Assembly (NCBI GenBank): GCA_934662565.1
Contig: CAKUKI010000004.1
Coordinates: 1-64,000, forward strand
Direction: 5' to 3'
DNA length: 64,000 bases
From: an uncultured Elusimicrobiales bacterium
GTDB taxonomy: Bacteria; Elusimicrobiota; Elusimicrobia; Elusimicrobiales; Elusimicrobiaceae
Shown: positions 32,908 through 41,370 of the stretch, one piece after another
Layout of the letters: every line of letters begins with the position of its first letter
How positions within the stretch are numbered: the first letter of the stretch is position 1
The notes under the pieces: model-generated
Told to the model about the DNA's origin: nothing
Databases searched by the model: none
Seen by the model: only the letters and a program-made list of their open reading frames with translations
Program-made: the position numbers and the translations under genes

Positions 32908-33666
32908 ATGAATAAAAAACCCTTTTTTATTTTTCTGCCGGCACTACTACTGTTAAGCGGTTGTGAATTGGGCGACAAAATAGTGGCTTTTTGGGCCGGA
33001 CAATATCAAAAATTAACGGGATTTTCTTTGGAGCAAGGCAAGACACAGGCCCAAGCCAAAATGGCCTTGGCCGGACTTACCAACGAAAAGGGCGAAGCCC
33101 TGTCTAACGAGGATCTTGAACGACAAATTGCCAAAGCGCGCGAAGAATTAAAACAGCTGGAAGCCAGTTTGAAAAATGACCCCTACGCCCAGCCAACGGC
33201 TCCTCTTTCGCCGGAAGAAGCCGCGTCCGCGTTTGCTCAACAGCAACCAAAAAATACCGCCGTCAAAACCACCGGCGCCCGCGGTATGCAAACGGCAACC
33301 CCCAAACGGGCCCCCCGCCAACAGCAACAACAAATTATGGAAATTTCCATTGAAGACGATTCCCCTACCTTCAACGGACGCGCCCCGCTGGAAGACCAAA
33401 AAGCCATGCACCGCAGTATTGATTTTATTAAAAGCACCAACCAGCAAGCCGTGGCGGACATCCAACGCCTGATGGGAAACGAAGCCCGCAACGAGGTTAT
33501 TTTGCTCAACACCAGTACCGAAAAGAAACTGCTTAGCGCCAGCCGCCGCGCGACCTCTTTACAACAGTTTAACCAAATACAAAAAGGGATTTTGACACAG
33601 TATAAAACGGATTTTCAAAAAATCCTAAATAAATACCAAAAAAACATAAAACGTACCCCCCGTTAA
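32908..33666 (+). CDS. Uncharacterised lipoprotein
   Basis: Not recognised. A 252-aa protein with a lipoprotein signal peptide (MNKKPFFIFLPALLLLSGC; cleavage before Cys19). The mature part has an Ala/Gln-rich helical stretch, a Gln-rich low-complexity run near residue 140, then a helical C-terminus. A GAGGT ribosome-binding site lies 8 nt upstream. Its stop overlaps the next gene (TAATG), so the two products are probably made together in the periplasm or outer membrane. Confidence 0.75.
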   Translation: MNKKPFFIFLPALLLLSGCELGDKIVAFWAGQYQKLTGFSLEQGKTQAQAKMALAGLTNEKGEALSNEDLERQIAKAREELKQLEASLKNDPYAQPTAPLSPEEAASAFAQQQPKNTAVKTTGARGMQTATPKRAPRQQQQQIMEISIEDDSPTFNGRAPLEDQKAMHRSIDFIKSTNQQAVADIQRLMGNEARNEVILLNTSTEKKLLSASRRATSLQQFNQIQKGILTQYKTDFQKILNKYQKNIKRTPR

Positions 33667-34409
33667 TGATGAACAAAGGACATTTACTGGTGGTTTTAAT
33701 TGGGGTAGCGCTGGTCATGACGCTTACCGCACAAAACCTAAAAAAATTAACCCCTTTATTAACTTCCGCCGCGGCAGTTAATGCAAGCGGGGCGGCGGTT
33801 TCGTCCCAAAATCAGGCCATGTTGCGCCAACTGGGTTTGCAAAATACCATGGCAGACCAAGCCGCACTCCAAAAAGCTTTGGCGCGTTTTACCAATGCGG
33901 CACCGGACACCCGCCCGCAAACGGCCTACCGTAATCCGGACAGCCAGAACAACCCCACCGGAGATATTGCCCTCTTAAAAAACTGGTTGGATTCCGCCCT
34001 GTCGCAAGCTAAACAAAAAGTTCATTCTGCGCCCGACAAACCGGCCGAAATGCGCCCTCTTGCAGGGCCGGACAATGCCGCTCCGGCCGGAAAACCCCTA
34101 TTAAAAATTTATCCGCAAACTCCTGCCGAAATTACAAACCCGCATTTTACCGCCCGCCAGTTGCGCCGCGCGCGGCTGATGATGCGGGAATTGCGCCAAA
34201 ATAACGAAGATACCGCCGCCGCCATCCGCCAGCAATATGGGGAACAAGCGGCCGAAGAAGCCAAAAAAATTGCACTCCGCACAGAAACCCAAGCCGAAAA
34301 ACACGCCCAAACCGCCCCAACATGGGACGCATTTGAAACTGCCTTTGAAAAAACCTACACGCAAGGCGAAAACAAACTGGCGGCACTCATTAAAAAATAC
34401 ATTAAATAA
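33666..34409 (+). CDS. Uncharacterised membrane-anchored protein
   Basis: Not recognised. A 247-aa protein with one N-terminal hydrophobic segment (HLLVVLIGVALVMTLTA) that could be a signal anchor. An Ala/Gln-rich body, a Pro-rich linker and a C-terminal charged helix (KKIALRTETQAEKHAQ...NKLAALIKKYIK) follow. It overlaps the preceding lipoprotein gene by 1 nt. The Ala/Gln/Lys-rich composition is similar in both, which suggests a functional pair in the envelope. Confidence 0.7.
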   Translation: MMNKGHLLVVLIGVALVMTLTAQNLKKLTPLLTSAAAVNASGAAVSSQNQAMLRQLGLQNTMADQAALQKALARFTNAAPDTRPQTAYRNPDSQNNPTGDIALLKNWLDSALSQAKQKVHSAPDKPAEMRPLAGPDNAAPAGKPLLKIYPQTPAEITNPHFTARQLRRARLMMRELRQNNEDTAAAIRQQYGEQAAEEAKKIALRTETQAEKHAQTAPTWDAFETAFEKTYTQGENKLAALIKKYIK

Positions 34410-34488
34410 AAAGATTTTACCCCGCCGCAGTGCGTTTTTAAGGGGTTTAGACCCTTCATATTAAGTTCAGCATCATTTGACAAGCACA

Positions 34489-34521
34489 AAAAACCCGCCC
34501 TTTTAAGGGGGCGGGTTTTTG
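34489..34521. terminator. Bidirectional terminator (lipoprotein pair / rplT)
   Basis: AAAACCCGCCC/GGGCGGGTTTT stem with flanking A- and T-tracts between convergent genes. Confidence 0.88.
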
Positions 34522-34541
34522 TTTTGCAAGTCCGAAAACGA

Positions 34542-34895
34542 TTAGTTGGCAGCGGCTTTTACCACATCAACCAATTTTTTGAAGGACACGGGGTCTTTAA
34601 TCGCCATTTCAGACAACATCTTGCGGTTCAAGGTGATGTTCGCCTTGGTCAAACCGCTGATGAATTTGGAATAGGAAAGACCCTCTTCGCGCACGGCCGC
34701 GTTGATACGGGTAATCCACATCTGGCGGTAGGTGTGCTTTTTGTCCTTGCGGTCCACATAAGCATGGACGTAAGAATGGTCCAGCTGTTGGGTGGCCATG
34801 CGTAAGCGGCGGGATTTATCCCCATAATAACCGCTGGCGCGTTTCAAAACTTTTTTCTTTCTTGCGTGTCTTGCGACGCTGAATTTAATTCTCAT
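34542..34895 (-). CDS. rplT: 50S ribosomal protein L20
   Basis: Ribosome-assembly protein binding 23S rRNA, 117 aa, full length. The Arg/Lys-rich N-terminal extension (ARHARKKKVLKRASGYYG...) precedes the globular half with RKDKKHTYRQMWITRINAAVREEGLSYSKFISGL. GAGG lies 9 nt before the ATG. Last of infC-rpmI-rplT; in many bacteria L20 represses this operon, but I did not identify a leader structure here. Confidence 0.96.
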   Translation of the reverse strand: MRIKFSVARHARKKKVLKRASGYYGDKSRRLRMATQQLDHSYVHAYVDRKDKKHTYRQMWITRINAAVREEGLSYSKFISGLTKANITLNRKMLSEMAIKDPVSFKKLVDVVKAAAN

Positions 34896-34907
34896 TTTCT
34901 AACCTCT

Positions 34908-35114
34908 TTATTTGGCGGCCGGGAGATACTTTTGCAAGGTCTTCCCTTTAGCGGACTCGGGCGTAATTACCCCAGTCTTTCTCATGTCATGTTTTCTGGA
35001 GGCAGAAACAGGCGTTAGCAAGTGTTTTCTGCCGGCTTTGCGATGCTGATATTTACCCGTGGCGGTAATGCGGAATCTCTTTTTAGCGCCACTGTGGTTT
35101 TTGAGTTTTGGCAT
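34908..35114 (-). CDS. rpmI: 50S ribosomal protein L35
   Basis: Small basic ribosomal protein, 68 aa. PKLKNHSGAKKRFRITATGKYQHRKAGRKHLLTPVSASRKHDMRKTGVI is the family pattern with the KLKNHSGAKKRF signature. The start at 35114 is preceded by GAGAGG; the longer in-frame reading upstream lacks L35 homology. 12 nt separate it from rplT. Confidence 0.95.
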   Translation of the reverse strand: MPKLKNHSGAKKRFRITATGKYQHRKAGRKHLLTPVSASRKHDMRKTGVITPESAKGKTLQKYLPAAK

Positions 35115-35220
35115 TTGATTACCTCTCGTATTAAATGATTCTTTTTTCCGTACGACTTGTGACAGGAGCCGACAAGCCCCGTTCACAATGTTCCTACAAA
35201 AGAATCTGAAAATTCGTTAT

Positions 35221-35769
35221 TTATTTGGCTTCGTTTTTGGGCACAAAAGTCATGGCCATACGGTTGCCTTGCGATTGCAAGCCACCGTCCACACTGCCTA
35301 AAGGTTCTAGGCGTTTAGCCGCGTCATTTAGCAGCTGCATGCCCAAATCCTTATGTTGGTTTTCACGGCCGTGAAATACCACCGTCAGGCGGACCATATC
35401 TTTCTTGCGCAAAAATTCTTCTATTTGCCGTAATTTGACGTCCAAGTCGTGCGCCGCAATGCGGGACTTAATGCGTAATTCTTTCAACGTCACTTTAGCC
35501 TGCTTCTTCTTGGCGTCCTTGGATTTTTTCCCTTGTTCGTACACATACTTGTTGTAATCCAGTATTTTGCACACAGGGGGCTCGGCGTTGGGTGAAATTT
35601 CCACCAAGTCAAGCTCTTGTTCTTTCGCCAGTGCGATGGCCTCTGCCACCGGCTTAATACCAATCATGGTGCCGTCGGAATTAATCAAACGCACTTCCGG
35701 CACACGGATGTTTTGGTTTCTTCTGTATAAATCTTTTTTATATTCTCTTCTGTTATCGTATCTGGCCAT
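35221..35769 (-). CDS. infC: Translation initiation factor IF-3
   Basis: Monitors start-codon selection on the 30S subunit, 182 aa. The N-terminal domain (NQNIRVPEVRLINSDGTMIGIKPVAEAIALAKEQELDLVEISPNAEPPVCKILDYNKYVYE) and the C-terminal KELRIKSRIAAHDLDVKLRQIEEFLRKKDMVRLTVVFHGRE are typical. It starts with ATG, with an in-frame stop directly before it, not the AUU found in most infC genes. No ribosome-binding site is visible. Confidence 0.95.
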   Translation of the reverse strand: MARYDNRREYKKDLYRRNQNIRVPEVRLINSDGTMIGIKPVAEAIALAKEQELDLVEISPNAEPPVCKILDYNKYVYEQGKKSKDAKKKQAKVTLKELRIKSRIAAHDLDVKLRQIEEFLRKKDMVRLTVVFHGRENQHKDLGMQLLNDAAKRLEPLGSVDGGLQSQGNRMAMTFVPKNEAK

Positions 35770-35826
35770 TTATATTATCTTTTTTTGTATACAAAAATTC
35801 ACTCCGGCTTACCGGAGAACACTTTA

Positions 35827-35856
35827 ATTATACCAATTCACAATAGAAAGTGTCAA
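35827..35856 (-). promoter_or_regulatory. Promoter of infC-rpmI-rplT
   Basis: -35 TTGACA (35851..35856), 18-nt spacer, -10 TATAAT (35827..35832). Leaves a leader of about 50 nt. Confidence 0.8.
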
Positions 35857-35857
35857 T

Positions 35858-36265
35858 TTACCGGGCCGTGTCCTGCCGGTACGTCAGCGTGTTATTTTCG
35901 TACCATTCCCACGCGGCGGGCAGGCGTTTAAGCGTATGGGAGCGGTCCGTCCATTGTGGGCCGTCCGGCGTAAAAGAGCGCGTCAGCACAAAAGACCCGT
36001 CTTTAGTAAACACTTCCGCTTGCGTGCCGTCATCAGACAAAATAACATACGCCGCAAAAACGGCGGAGCCTTGCGGGGCCACCTGCGTTAAAGCAATGCC
36101 TTCCTGCCAAGGCTGCACACACTGGGCAAGCACTTGGCTCCACACCCCTCCGGCAGAGGGGATACACCCGTGCACATCTCTATCCGCTCCGGTAAGCGGG
36201 GCCTGCGCCCGACAGGCGCTTAAACAAACCAAGGCACAAAGGGCCAGAAAAATCTTTTTTTGCAT
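35858..36265 (-). CDS. Small uncharacterised lipoprotein
   Basis: Function unknown, 135 aa. A lipoprotein signal peptide (MQKKIFLALCALVCLSAC) precedes a short Cys-containing segment (DVHGCIPSAGGVWSQVLAQCVQPWQEGIAL) resembling a 'GCxPSAGxxW...C' motif of small secreted proteins. A beta-strand-rich C-terminus follows, with SFVLTRSFTPDGPQW. The -10-like TAAAAT is 6 nt from the ATG, again without a ribosome-binding site. Its 3' end comes within 2 nt of the infC -35 box. Confidence 0.7.
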   Translation of the reverse strand: MQKKIFLALCALVCLSACRAQAPLTGADRDVHGCIPSAGGVWSQVLAQCVQPWQEGIALTQVAPQGSAVFAAYVILSDDGTQAEVFTKDGSFVLTRSFTPDGPQWTDRSHTLKRLPAAWEWYENNTLTYRQDTAR

Positions 36266-36271
36266 AATTCT

Positions 36272-36277
36272 ATTTTA
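36272..36277 (-). promoter_or_regulatory. -10 box of the small lipoprotein gene, leaderless spacing
   Basis: TAAAAT on the minus strand, 6 nt before the ATG at 36265. Weak -10 match. Confidence 0.4.
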
Positions 36278-36362
36278 CCAAAAAAGCCGCTCTGCAACAG
36301 GCGGGGCAAATTTGCTAAAATTGATATAATACTTTTACAATTTTTAAGGTGGTCACTTTTTT

Positions 36363-36773
36363 ATGAGCAACAGAAGAATAGCCCGCGAATGCGCGTTGCA
36401 AGCGCTTTACTATGCAGATAGCTTAAAAGATATGCCGCAAGAAGATGTGTTGGATTACGCGGCCGATTACCGCAAAGAATTGGGGGAATACTTCCCGTTT
36501 TGCGAGGAGCTTATCAAAGGGGCTTTAACCCACCTGAAAGAAATTGATGCCATGGTATCTTCCTATGCTAAAAACTGGACGATAGGCCGTATGTCCGCGG
36601 TGGACCGCTCTATTTTGCGCATGGCCACTTACGAGCTTGTTTTCAGTGCGGAAAAGACACCCGTGCCCGCTATTATAGACGAAGCCATTGAACTGGCTAA
36701 AAAATACTCTACCGAAAATTCCAGCAAATTTATTAACGGCCTTTTGGACCAACTTAAAAAAGAACGTAAATAA
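36363..36773 (+). CDS. nusB: Transcription antitermination protein NusB
   Basis: Component of the rRNA antitermination complex (boxA RNA binding with S10), 136 aa. RRIARECALQALYYADSL at the N-terminus and NWTIGRMSAVDRSILRMATYELVFSAEKTPVPAIIDEAIELAKKYSTENSSKFINGLLDQL at the C-terminus are the family pattern. AAGGTGG precedes the ATG, with TATAAT about 30 nt upstream. ligA follows 5 nt later. Confidence 0.95.
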   Translation: MSNRRIARECALQALYYADSLKDMPQEDVLDYAADYRKELGEYFPFCEELIKGALTHLKEIDAMVSSYAKNWTIGRMSAVDRSILRMATYELVFSAEKTPVPAIIDEAIELAKKYSTENSSKFINGLLDQLKKERK

Positions 36774-36778
36774 AAACT

Positions 36779-38761
36779 ATGGACTTCAACCCCAAAGAAG
36801 AAATTGAGCGGCTCAAAAAGCTGGTCAATTACCATAACAACCTTTATTATAATTTGGACAACCCCATTCTGTCCGATACGCAGTACGACGAGCTTTACAA
36901 ACAATTAAAAGAGCTGGAAGACCGGTTCCCGCAGTTTCGCACCAAAAACTCCCCCACCCAGCGCGTGGGTGGCAAGGCTAGTTCCACCTTTGCCCCCGTA
37001 CCCCATGCCGTACCCATGATGTCTTTGGATAACTCCTATTCGCCCGCCGAAGTGAGCGAATGGTACGCCCGCACCGCCAAACTGCTGGCCCGCACCGATT
37101 TTGATATGGTGGTGGAAGCCAAAATTGACGGGATTTCTTGCTCGCTTTTATATACCAACGGCAAACTGGTGCGCGCCTCCAGCCGCGGGGACGGCAAAAC
37201 CGGCGAAGACATCACCCAAAACGTGCTGACCGTGCAGGATATTCCGCACCAAATTCCCAACGCGCCGCTGGGGGATTTGGAAGTACGCGGCGAAATTTAT
37301 TTAGATAAAAAAGATTTGGAAGTCCTCAACCAAAAGCAACAACAAGCTGGGGAAAACATTTTTGCCAACACCCGCAACGCGGCGGCCGGCTCCCTGCGCC
37401 AGAAAGATGCCGCCATTACCGCCACCCGCCCCCTTAAATTTTTTGCCCATTCCTTTGGGGCGGGGCATATTTTGGCGGATTCTTTCAGCGGGTTTATCCG
37501 CCTGTGCCAAAGCTGGGGGTTTGCCGTTAGTCCGGTGCGCTTGCAAACGGCCAACTTGGCAGACGTTCTGCAATTTTACAAACAGTTTGATACGGACCGT
37601 CATAACTTGCCCTTTGATGTAGACGGCCTAGTGGTAAAGGTGGACCTTTTTTCATTACAGCGCATTTTGGGCAACACTGCCAAAAGCCCCCGCTGGGCCA
37701 TTGCGTTCAAATATCCGGCCCAACAGGCCACCACCACCCTAAACAACATTTTATTTTCCGTGGGGCGCAGCGGCATTATTACGCCGGTGGCGGAGCTGGA
37801 ACCGGTACCGTGCGCGGGCGTGATTATTTCCAACGCTACCTTGCATAATTTTGACGAAGTAAAACGCTTGGGCGTGCGCGTGGGAGATAAAGTAATTATT
37901 GAACGCGCGGGGGAAGTAATCCCCAAAGTGGTCAAGGTGGCGCAATCGTTAGGGCAGCATGAAGTCTTGCCGCCCACAGAATGCCCCTCTTGCCATAGCC
38001 GCGTGTATAAAGAAGAAGGCGAAGTAGGCTACTACTGCATCAACCCCGCCTGTCCGGCCCAGTTGCGGGCGCGTATTTTGCATTTTGCCTCCCGCGGGGC
38101 CATGGATATTGACGGCTTGGGAGAAAACATTGTGGACCAGTTGCTATCCCGTCAATTTGTTAAAAACTTTGCCGATATTTACCGCTTGAGTTTTTTGCAC
38201 CTGCTTAGCTTAGATAATTTTAAGGATAAAAAAGCCCAAAACCTGTTAGACGCCATTGAGGCCAGTAAGCACCGCCCGCTTGCGCGGTTGTTATTTGCGC
38301 TGGGAATTGCGTTTGTGGGGGCCAAAACGGCAGAATTACTAGCGGACCGGTTTAGAACCATGGAGGCTTTTTTACAAGCCGGATTGGAAGAACTGCAAGC
38401 CATACCGGAAGTAGGCGAAACGGTTTCCCAAAGTGTGTACGATTTTACGCACGACCCGAAAGCCTTAGAACTCATAGAAGATTTGCGCCGCGAAGGGCTT
38501 AATTTTACCCAACCCCAAAAACAACTTTCCGCCAACATTTTTGAAGGAAAGACCCTTGTTTTTACCGGTGAACTAACCACCATGACCCGCACACAGGCAG
38601 AACTGAAAGCCAAAGAATACGGAGCCAAAACCAGCGGGAGTGTTTCCAAAAAAACGGCCTATGTGGTGGCGGGGGCCGAGGCGGGCAGCAAACTGAAAAA
38701 AGCGCAAGAATTAGGCGTACCCGTACTAACCGAACAGCAATTTTTAGATATGTTAAAATAG
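36779..38761 (+). CDS. ligA: NAD+-dependent DNA ligase
   Basis: Essential ligase joining Okazaki fragments, 660 aa. Domain Ia (YYNLDNPILSDTQYDELY, NAD+ capture), nucleotidyltransferase with adenylated Lys115 in VEAKIDGISCSLLY, OB-fold, four-Cys zinc finger (CPSCHSRV...CINPACPAQ), HhH repeats and a BRCT domain (FEGKTLVFTGELTTMTRTQAELKAKEYG) appear in order. Full length. The stop codon is embedded in a terminator stem. Confidence 0.97.
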   Translation: MDFNPKEEIERLKKLVNYHNNLYYNLDNPILSDTQYDELYKQLKELEDRFPQFRTKNSPTQRVGGKASSTFAPVPHAVPMMSLDNSYSPAEVSEWYARTAKLLARTDFDMVVEAKIDGISCSLLYTNGKLVRASSRGDGKTGEDITQNVLTVQDIPHQIPNAPLGDLEVRGEIYLDKKDLEVLNQKQQQAGENIFANTRNAAAGSLRQKDAAITATRPLKFFAHSFGAGHILADSFSGFIRLCQSWGFAVSPVRLQTANLADVLQFYKQFDTDRHNLPFDVDGLVVKVDLFSLQRILGNTAKSPRWAIAFKYPAQQATTTLNNILFSVGRSGIITPVAELEPVPCAGVIISNATLHNFDEVKRLGVRVGDKVIIERAGEVIPKVVKVAQSLGQHEVLPPTECPSCHSRVYKEEGEVGYYCINPACPAQLRARILHFASRGAMDIDGLGENIVDQLLSRQFVKNFADIYRLSFLHLLSLDNFKDKKAQNLLDAIEASKHRPLARLLFALGIAFVGAKTAELLADRFRTMEAFLQAGLEELQAIPEVGETVSQSVYDFTHDPKALELIEDLRREGLNFTQPQKQLSANIFEGKTLVFTGELTTMTRTQAELKAKEYGAKTSGSVSKKTAYVVAGAEAGSKLKKAQELGVPVLTEQQFLDMLK

Positions 38762-38782
38762 AGCGTCCTGCTCTATTTTTTC
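38756..38782 (+). terminator. Terminator of nusB-ligA
   Basis: AAATAGAGC/GCTCTATTT stem followed by TTT; overlaps the ligA stop codon. Confidence 0.85.
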
Positions 38783-38879
38783 TTCCTTTTTCAAAGGGTT
38801 TTTATCCGTCTGTTTGCGGTATTCACACCACCACCACTTTTAGGAATTTCTCTTTTTCTTCTGTTGTTGTCGTTTAATG

Positions 38880-39000
38880 CACCCCTTGAAGCCGCTTATA
38901 AAATTTATTTTTAACGGAGTTATAAAGGCATTTTACTTGTCCGACCGTAGGAAGTTGTAAAATGCCCGTATAAAAATAAATTTTATGGCTTCGCGGGGTG
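38880..39000. repeat. Family-2 long inverted repeat, copy 2
   Basis: About 121 bp, the reverse complement of the element at 13013..13134. Ends CACCCC...GAAGCC and GGCTTC...GGGGTG; inner arms AAAATTTATTTTTA and complements. Flanking sequence (TGTTGTTG... ) is also similar between the two copies. Confidence 0.75.
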
Positions 39001-39062
39001 CTAGCTTTTTGCTTACTTTTTTGCAATGAAAAAAGTAAGGCGGGTTTGGGGTGCCTCCCCAA
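39001..39062 (-). repeat. Family-1 hairpin repeat, copy c
   Basis: Reverse-orientation copy: CTAGC..TTTTTGC, CTTACTTTTTT/AAAAAAGTAAG hairpin, then TTGGGG/CCCCAA (39046..39062). Confidence 0.65.
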
Positions 39063-39068
39063 GAACTG

Positions 39069-39247
39069 CTTTGCGCCGTATGGGCGGGCCTTAGTTTGGG
39101 CGCAGTGTGGACACACGCCACATAAGCCCAAAGGGAACGACCAGACGGCCAAATGTGGAAAAATGTGGCCCATCAAACGCAAACAAGGGGAAAAATGTTA
39201 TTTTTCCCCTTGTGCGTTAATATCTAAATCCTACCATCAGCTGTTAT
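39069..39247 (-). repeat. Family-3 structured repeat, unit C (truncated)
   Basis: Nearly identical to unit B over about 175 bp (TTTGGGC/GCCCAAA stem, GGCCA/TGGCC stem, AAGGGGAAAAAT hairpin at 39185..39211 with GTT loop). It lacks the end bearing GTACAAGAAT, replaced by family 1. It abuts the stop codon of the TPR gene, as unit B abuts that of tlyA. Confidence 0.7.
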
Positions 39248-39248
39248 T

Positions 39249-40574
39249 CTACTCCCACATATTGCCGTCGCTGGAGCACACCGCATAATCATACATCTGA
39301 TACATCTCCACCAACCCGTTGGACGGCACTTTCACCCGTGGGTTGCGCTTAGCCTGTGCAACCATAATATAATAATACGGCACGGCCTTTTTTTCATCAT
39401 TGGAGCGTGTTAAAATAAAATACCGCTGGTATCTTTTGGTAATAGGCAATACATACACCCCCATTTTATTGCGCAGCGTTTCCATGGAACATTTTGTTTG
39501 GTTTTCAATCATTTTTAATTCAGAGCGGGAAATTTCCATATATCCGGCGGCTTCCAGCTCTTTAGCGCGGCGGTTGGCTCTTTCCAAATACGCTTGCGTG
39601 GGCGGCACGGCTTCCCGCGGCAATAAAAATTCTTTGTGGTTTTGGAGGGCCTCGGAATAGACATGAAAGCCACTATCCGTAAGGGTGCTGTCTTTATTAA
39701 AAATGCGCGCCCCTTTCATATCCCGCAAATCAAAAACTTCCTGCATGGGGACCCCCGCCTTTTGGAAAGCCGCAATAGCATCTTGCCCGATTTGCTTTTG
39801 GAGCGCCTTATAGCCGGTCAGCGTAAGCACTTCGCGCGAAAAAGCACTGTTGCGGTACAACTCCACCACATAGCCGGCGGGAATTTTGCCAAATTTATTT
39901 TTTAGATATTCCACCCCTTTTAACTGCTCTGCCCGATGGATTTGCGTAAAGACTTTGCGGTCTTCGTCCGACAGTTCTTTCTTTTCCGGCGCAACGGCGT
40001 AGCGTTGCTTTAAGGCGTCTAAAATTTCGTCATCTGTCAGATAGTCCGGCTCCAGATTAATCAGCCGTTTGCGGGCCACCAAGTTAAGCGGTTCCACCGC
40101 TAAGGCGGAGCGGTACGCTTCGGAGGCGCCCAACTTATCCCCCAAATACTCCGTAATGACCCCTTTACCCACCAGCGAGTTTACATTGGCCGCATTATAA
40201 GAAAGTGATTTTTCATACAGGGCCAGAGCCTCTTTATATTGCTGGCGTTTTAAGGCAATATCTCCAAGCATAGAATAAGTATAAGATAAATACGGGGACG
40301 TCCGCCCCAACTGCCCCAGTGCCGCGCGGAACTGTTTTTCCGCACCGGATAAATCATCCTGCGTTAAAAGCACTCCGGCCAGAGAAAGGCGGGCATCCAC
40401 ATTTTGCGTATCCAATTTCATACATCTGGTAAAAGTGTCCTGCGCGGCCAGATAATTGCGGGCGGCAAACTGTTTTTTGCCCTGTACCATACAATCGTCA
40501 ATGGCCGCCCCCCAGCATACGGTGGAAAGGGCCGTCAGTAAAGTGACATTAAGATAAGTGGTTAAATAGCGCAT
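39249..40574 (-). CDS. TPR-repeat secreted protein, function unknown
   Basis: A 441-aa protein with a signal peptide (YLTTYLNVTLLTALSTVCWGAA). The N-terminal half is tetratricopeptide repeats (AARNYLAAQDTFTRCMKLDTQN, DLSGAEKQFRAALGQLG, QYKEALALYEKSLSYNAANVN). The C-terminal half has no recognised domain. ATG at 40574 overlaps the upstream synthase gene by 26 nt; a TTG at 40598 is also possible, and neither has a ribosome-binding site. TPRs suggest protein-protein contacts in the envelope. It is last before a repeat array. Confidence 0.7.
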   Translation of the reverse strand: MRYLTTYLNVTLLTALSTVCWGAAIDDCMVQGKKQFAARNYLAAQDTFTRCMKLDTQNVDARLSLAGVLLTQDDLSGAEKQFRAALGQLGRTSPYLSYTYSMLGDIALKRQQYKEALALYEKSLSYNAANVNSLVGKGVITEYLGDKLGASEAYRSALAVEPLNLVARKRLINLEPDYLTDDEILDALKQRYAVAPEKKELSDEDRKVFTQIHRAEQLKGVEYLKNKFGKIPAGYVVELYRNSAFSREVLTLTGYKALQKQIGQDAIAAFQKAGVPMQEVFDLRDMKGARIFNKDSTLTDSGFHVYSEALQNHKEFLLPREAVPPTQAYLERANRRAKELEAAGYMEISRSELKMIENQTKCSMETLRNKMGVYVLPITKRYQRYFILTRSNDEKKAVPYYYIMVAQAKRNPRVKVPSNGLVEMYQMYDYAVCSSDGNMWE

Positions 40575-41367
40575 AAATGATATGTTTAATTTTTTCAAAA
40601 CGGGTTAATTTTATTTTTTTATCAAACACAAATCCCGCTGCCTCTATTTTAGCAAGATTTGCACGGTAAACGCACCCCATTATGCGGCAAGGCAGTGCTT
40701 TGCGCCACGGAACCGTGCCTAAAACGGCTTGCGCTTGGGCATAATAGGCTTTGGAAATTTCCGCCAGTTCCCGCAACGCTTGCGCCAGTTTTTCCGGATG
40801 GGTGTTTTGCAAAACGTCCTCTTGCGTTAGGCCGTATTTGCCCAGCAAATCTGCCGGCAGATACACCCGCCCGACGGAGGAGTCTTCGTGCACATCCCGC
40901 ACAATGTTGGTGGTTTGCACGGCAAAGCCCAAACTGCGCGCCAAGGCTTGCGCTTTGGAGCCTTTTACGCCTAAAATATCCAGCGTTGCCAACCCCACAA
41001 TACCCGCCACGCGGTACAAATACCATTCCAACTCTTGCATGGTAGCATACCGGCGGCCTTGCAAATCAGCCTCCATGCCCTCAATGAGCAGTAAAAAGCG
41101 GTCCGGCAACATACCAAAACTTTGGGCCGCCTGAAAGATATCGCGCCCTAACGGTGTTTGCGGTTTACCTTGAAAAACCCGTTCTATTTCGGCCCGCCAA
41201 AAATTTAACTGTCCTTGCGGGTCCGGCACGTTGGGCTCGTCGGCAATATCGTCCATTAAGCGGCAAAAAGCATAATACACCGCCAAGGCTTGCCGGCGGG
41301 AACTATCCAAAAACAAAAACGCCGGTCCAAAGCTGGATTTTTTATAAGATGCTTTATCCGCTTGCAT
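40549..41367 (-). CDS. Squalene/phytoene synthase family protein
   Basis: Trans-isoprenyl-diphosphate head-to-head condensing enzyme, 272 aa. The first Asp-rich motif DDIADEP (residues 39-45) follows SRRQALAVYYAFCRLM, and the second reads DVHEDSSVGRVYLPADLL. The layout fits HpnC/HpnD-like (presqualene) or phytoene synthases; product cannot be told. No desaturase, cyclase or partner synthase is adjacent, so the pathway is unclear here. GGAG lies 6 nt upstream of the ATG; coaW-like gene precedes by 3 nt. Confidence 0.85.
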   Translation of the reverse strand: MQADKASYKKSSFGPAFLFLDSSRRQALAVYYAFCRLMDDIADEPNVPDPQGQLNFWRAEIERVFQGKPQTPLGRDIFQAAQSFGMLPDRFLLLIEGMEADLQGRRYATMQELEWYLYRVAGIVGLATLDILGVKGSKAQALARSLGFAVQTTNIVRDVHEDSSVGRVYLPADLLGKYGLTQEDVLQNTHPEKLAQALRELAEISKAYYAQAQAVLGTVPWRKALPCRIMGCVYRANLAKIEAAGFVFDKKIKLTRFEKIKHIIYALFNHLS

Positions 41368-41370
41368 GGT

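Noticed and set aside
35221..35830. L20/IF-3 leader riboregulator before infC
   Set aside because: The leader is about 50 nt and shows no pseudoknot or terminator-type structure I can support.
38874..39288. Several 62-102 aa ORFs in the second repeat array
   Set aside because: They match the ORFs at 12722-13217 only because the repeats are shared; the homologous reading frames are not conserved.
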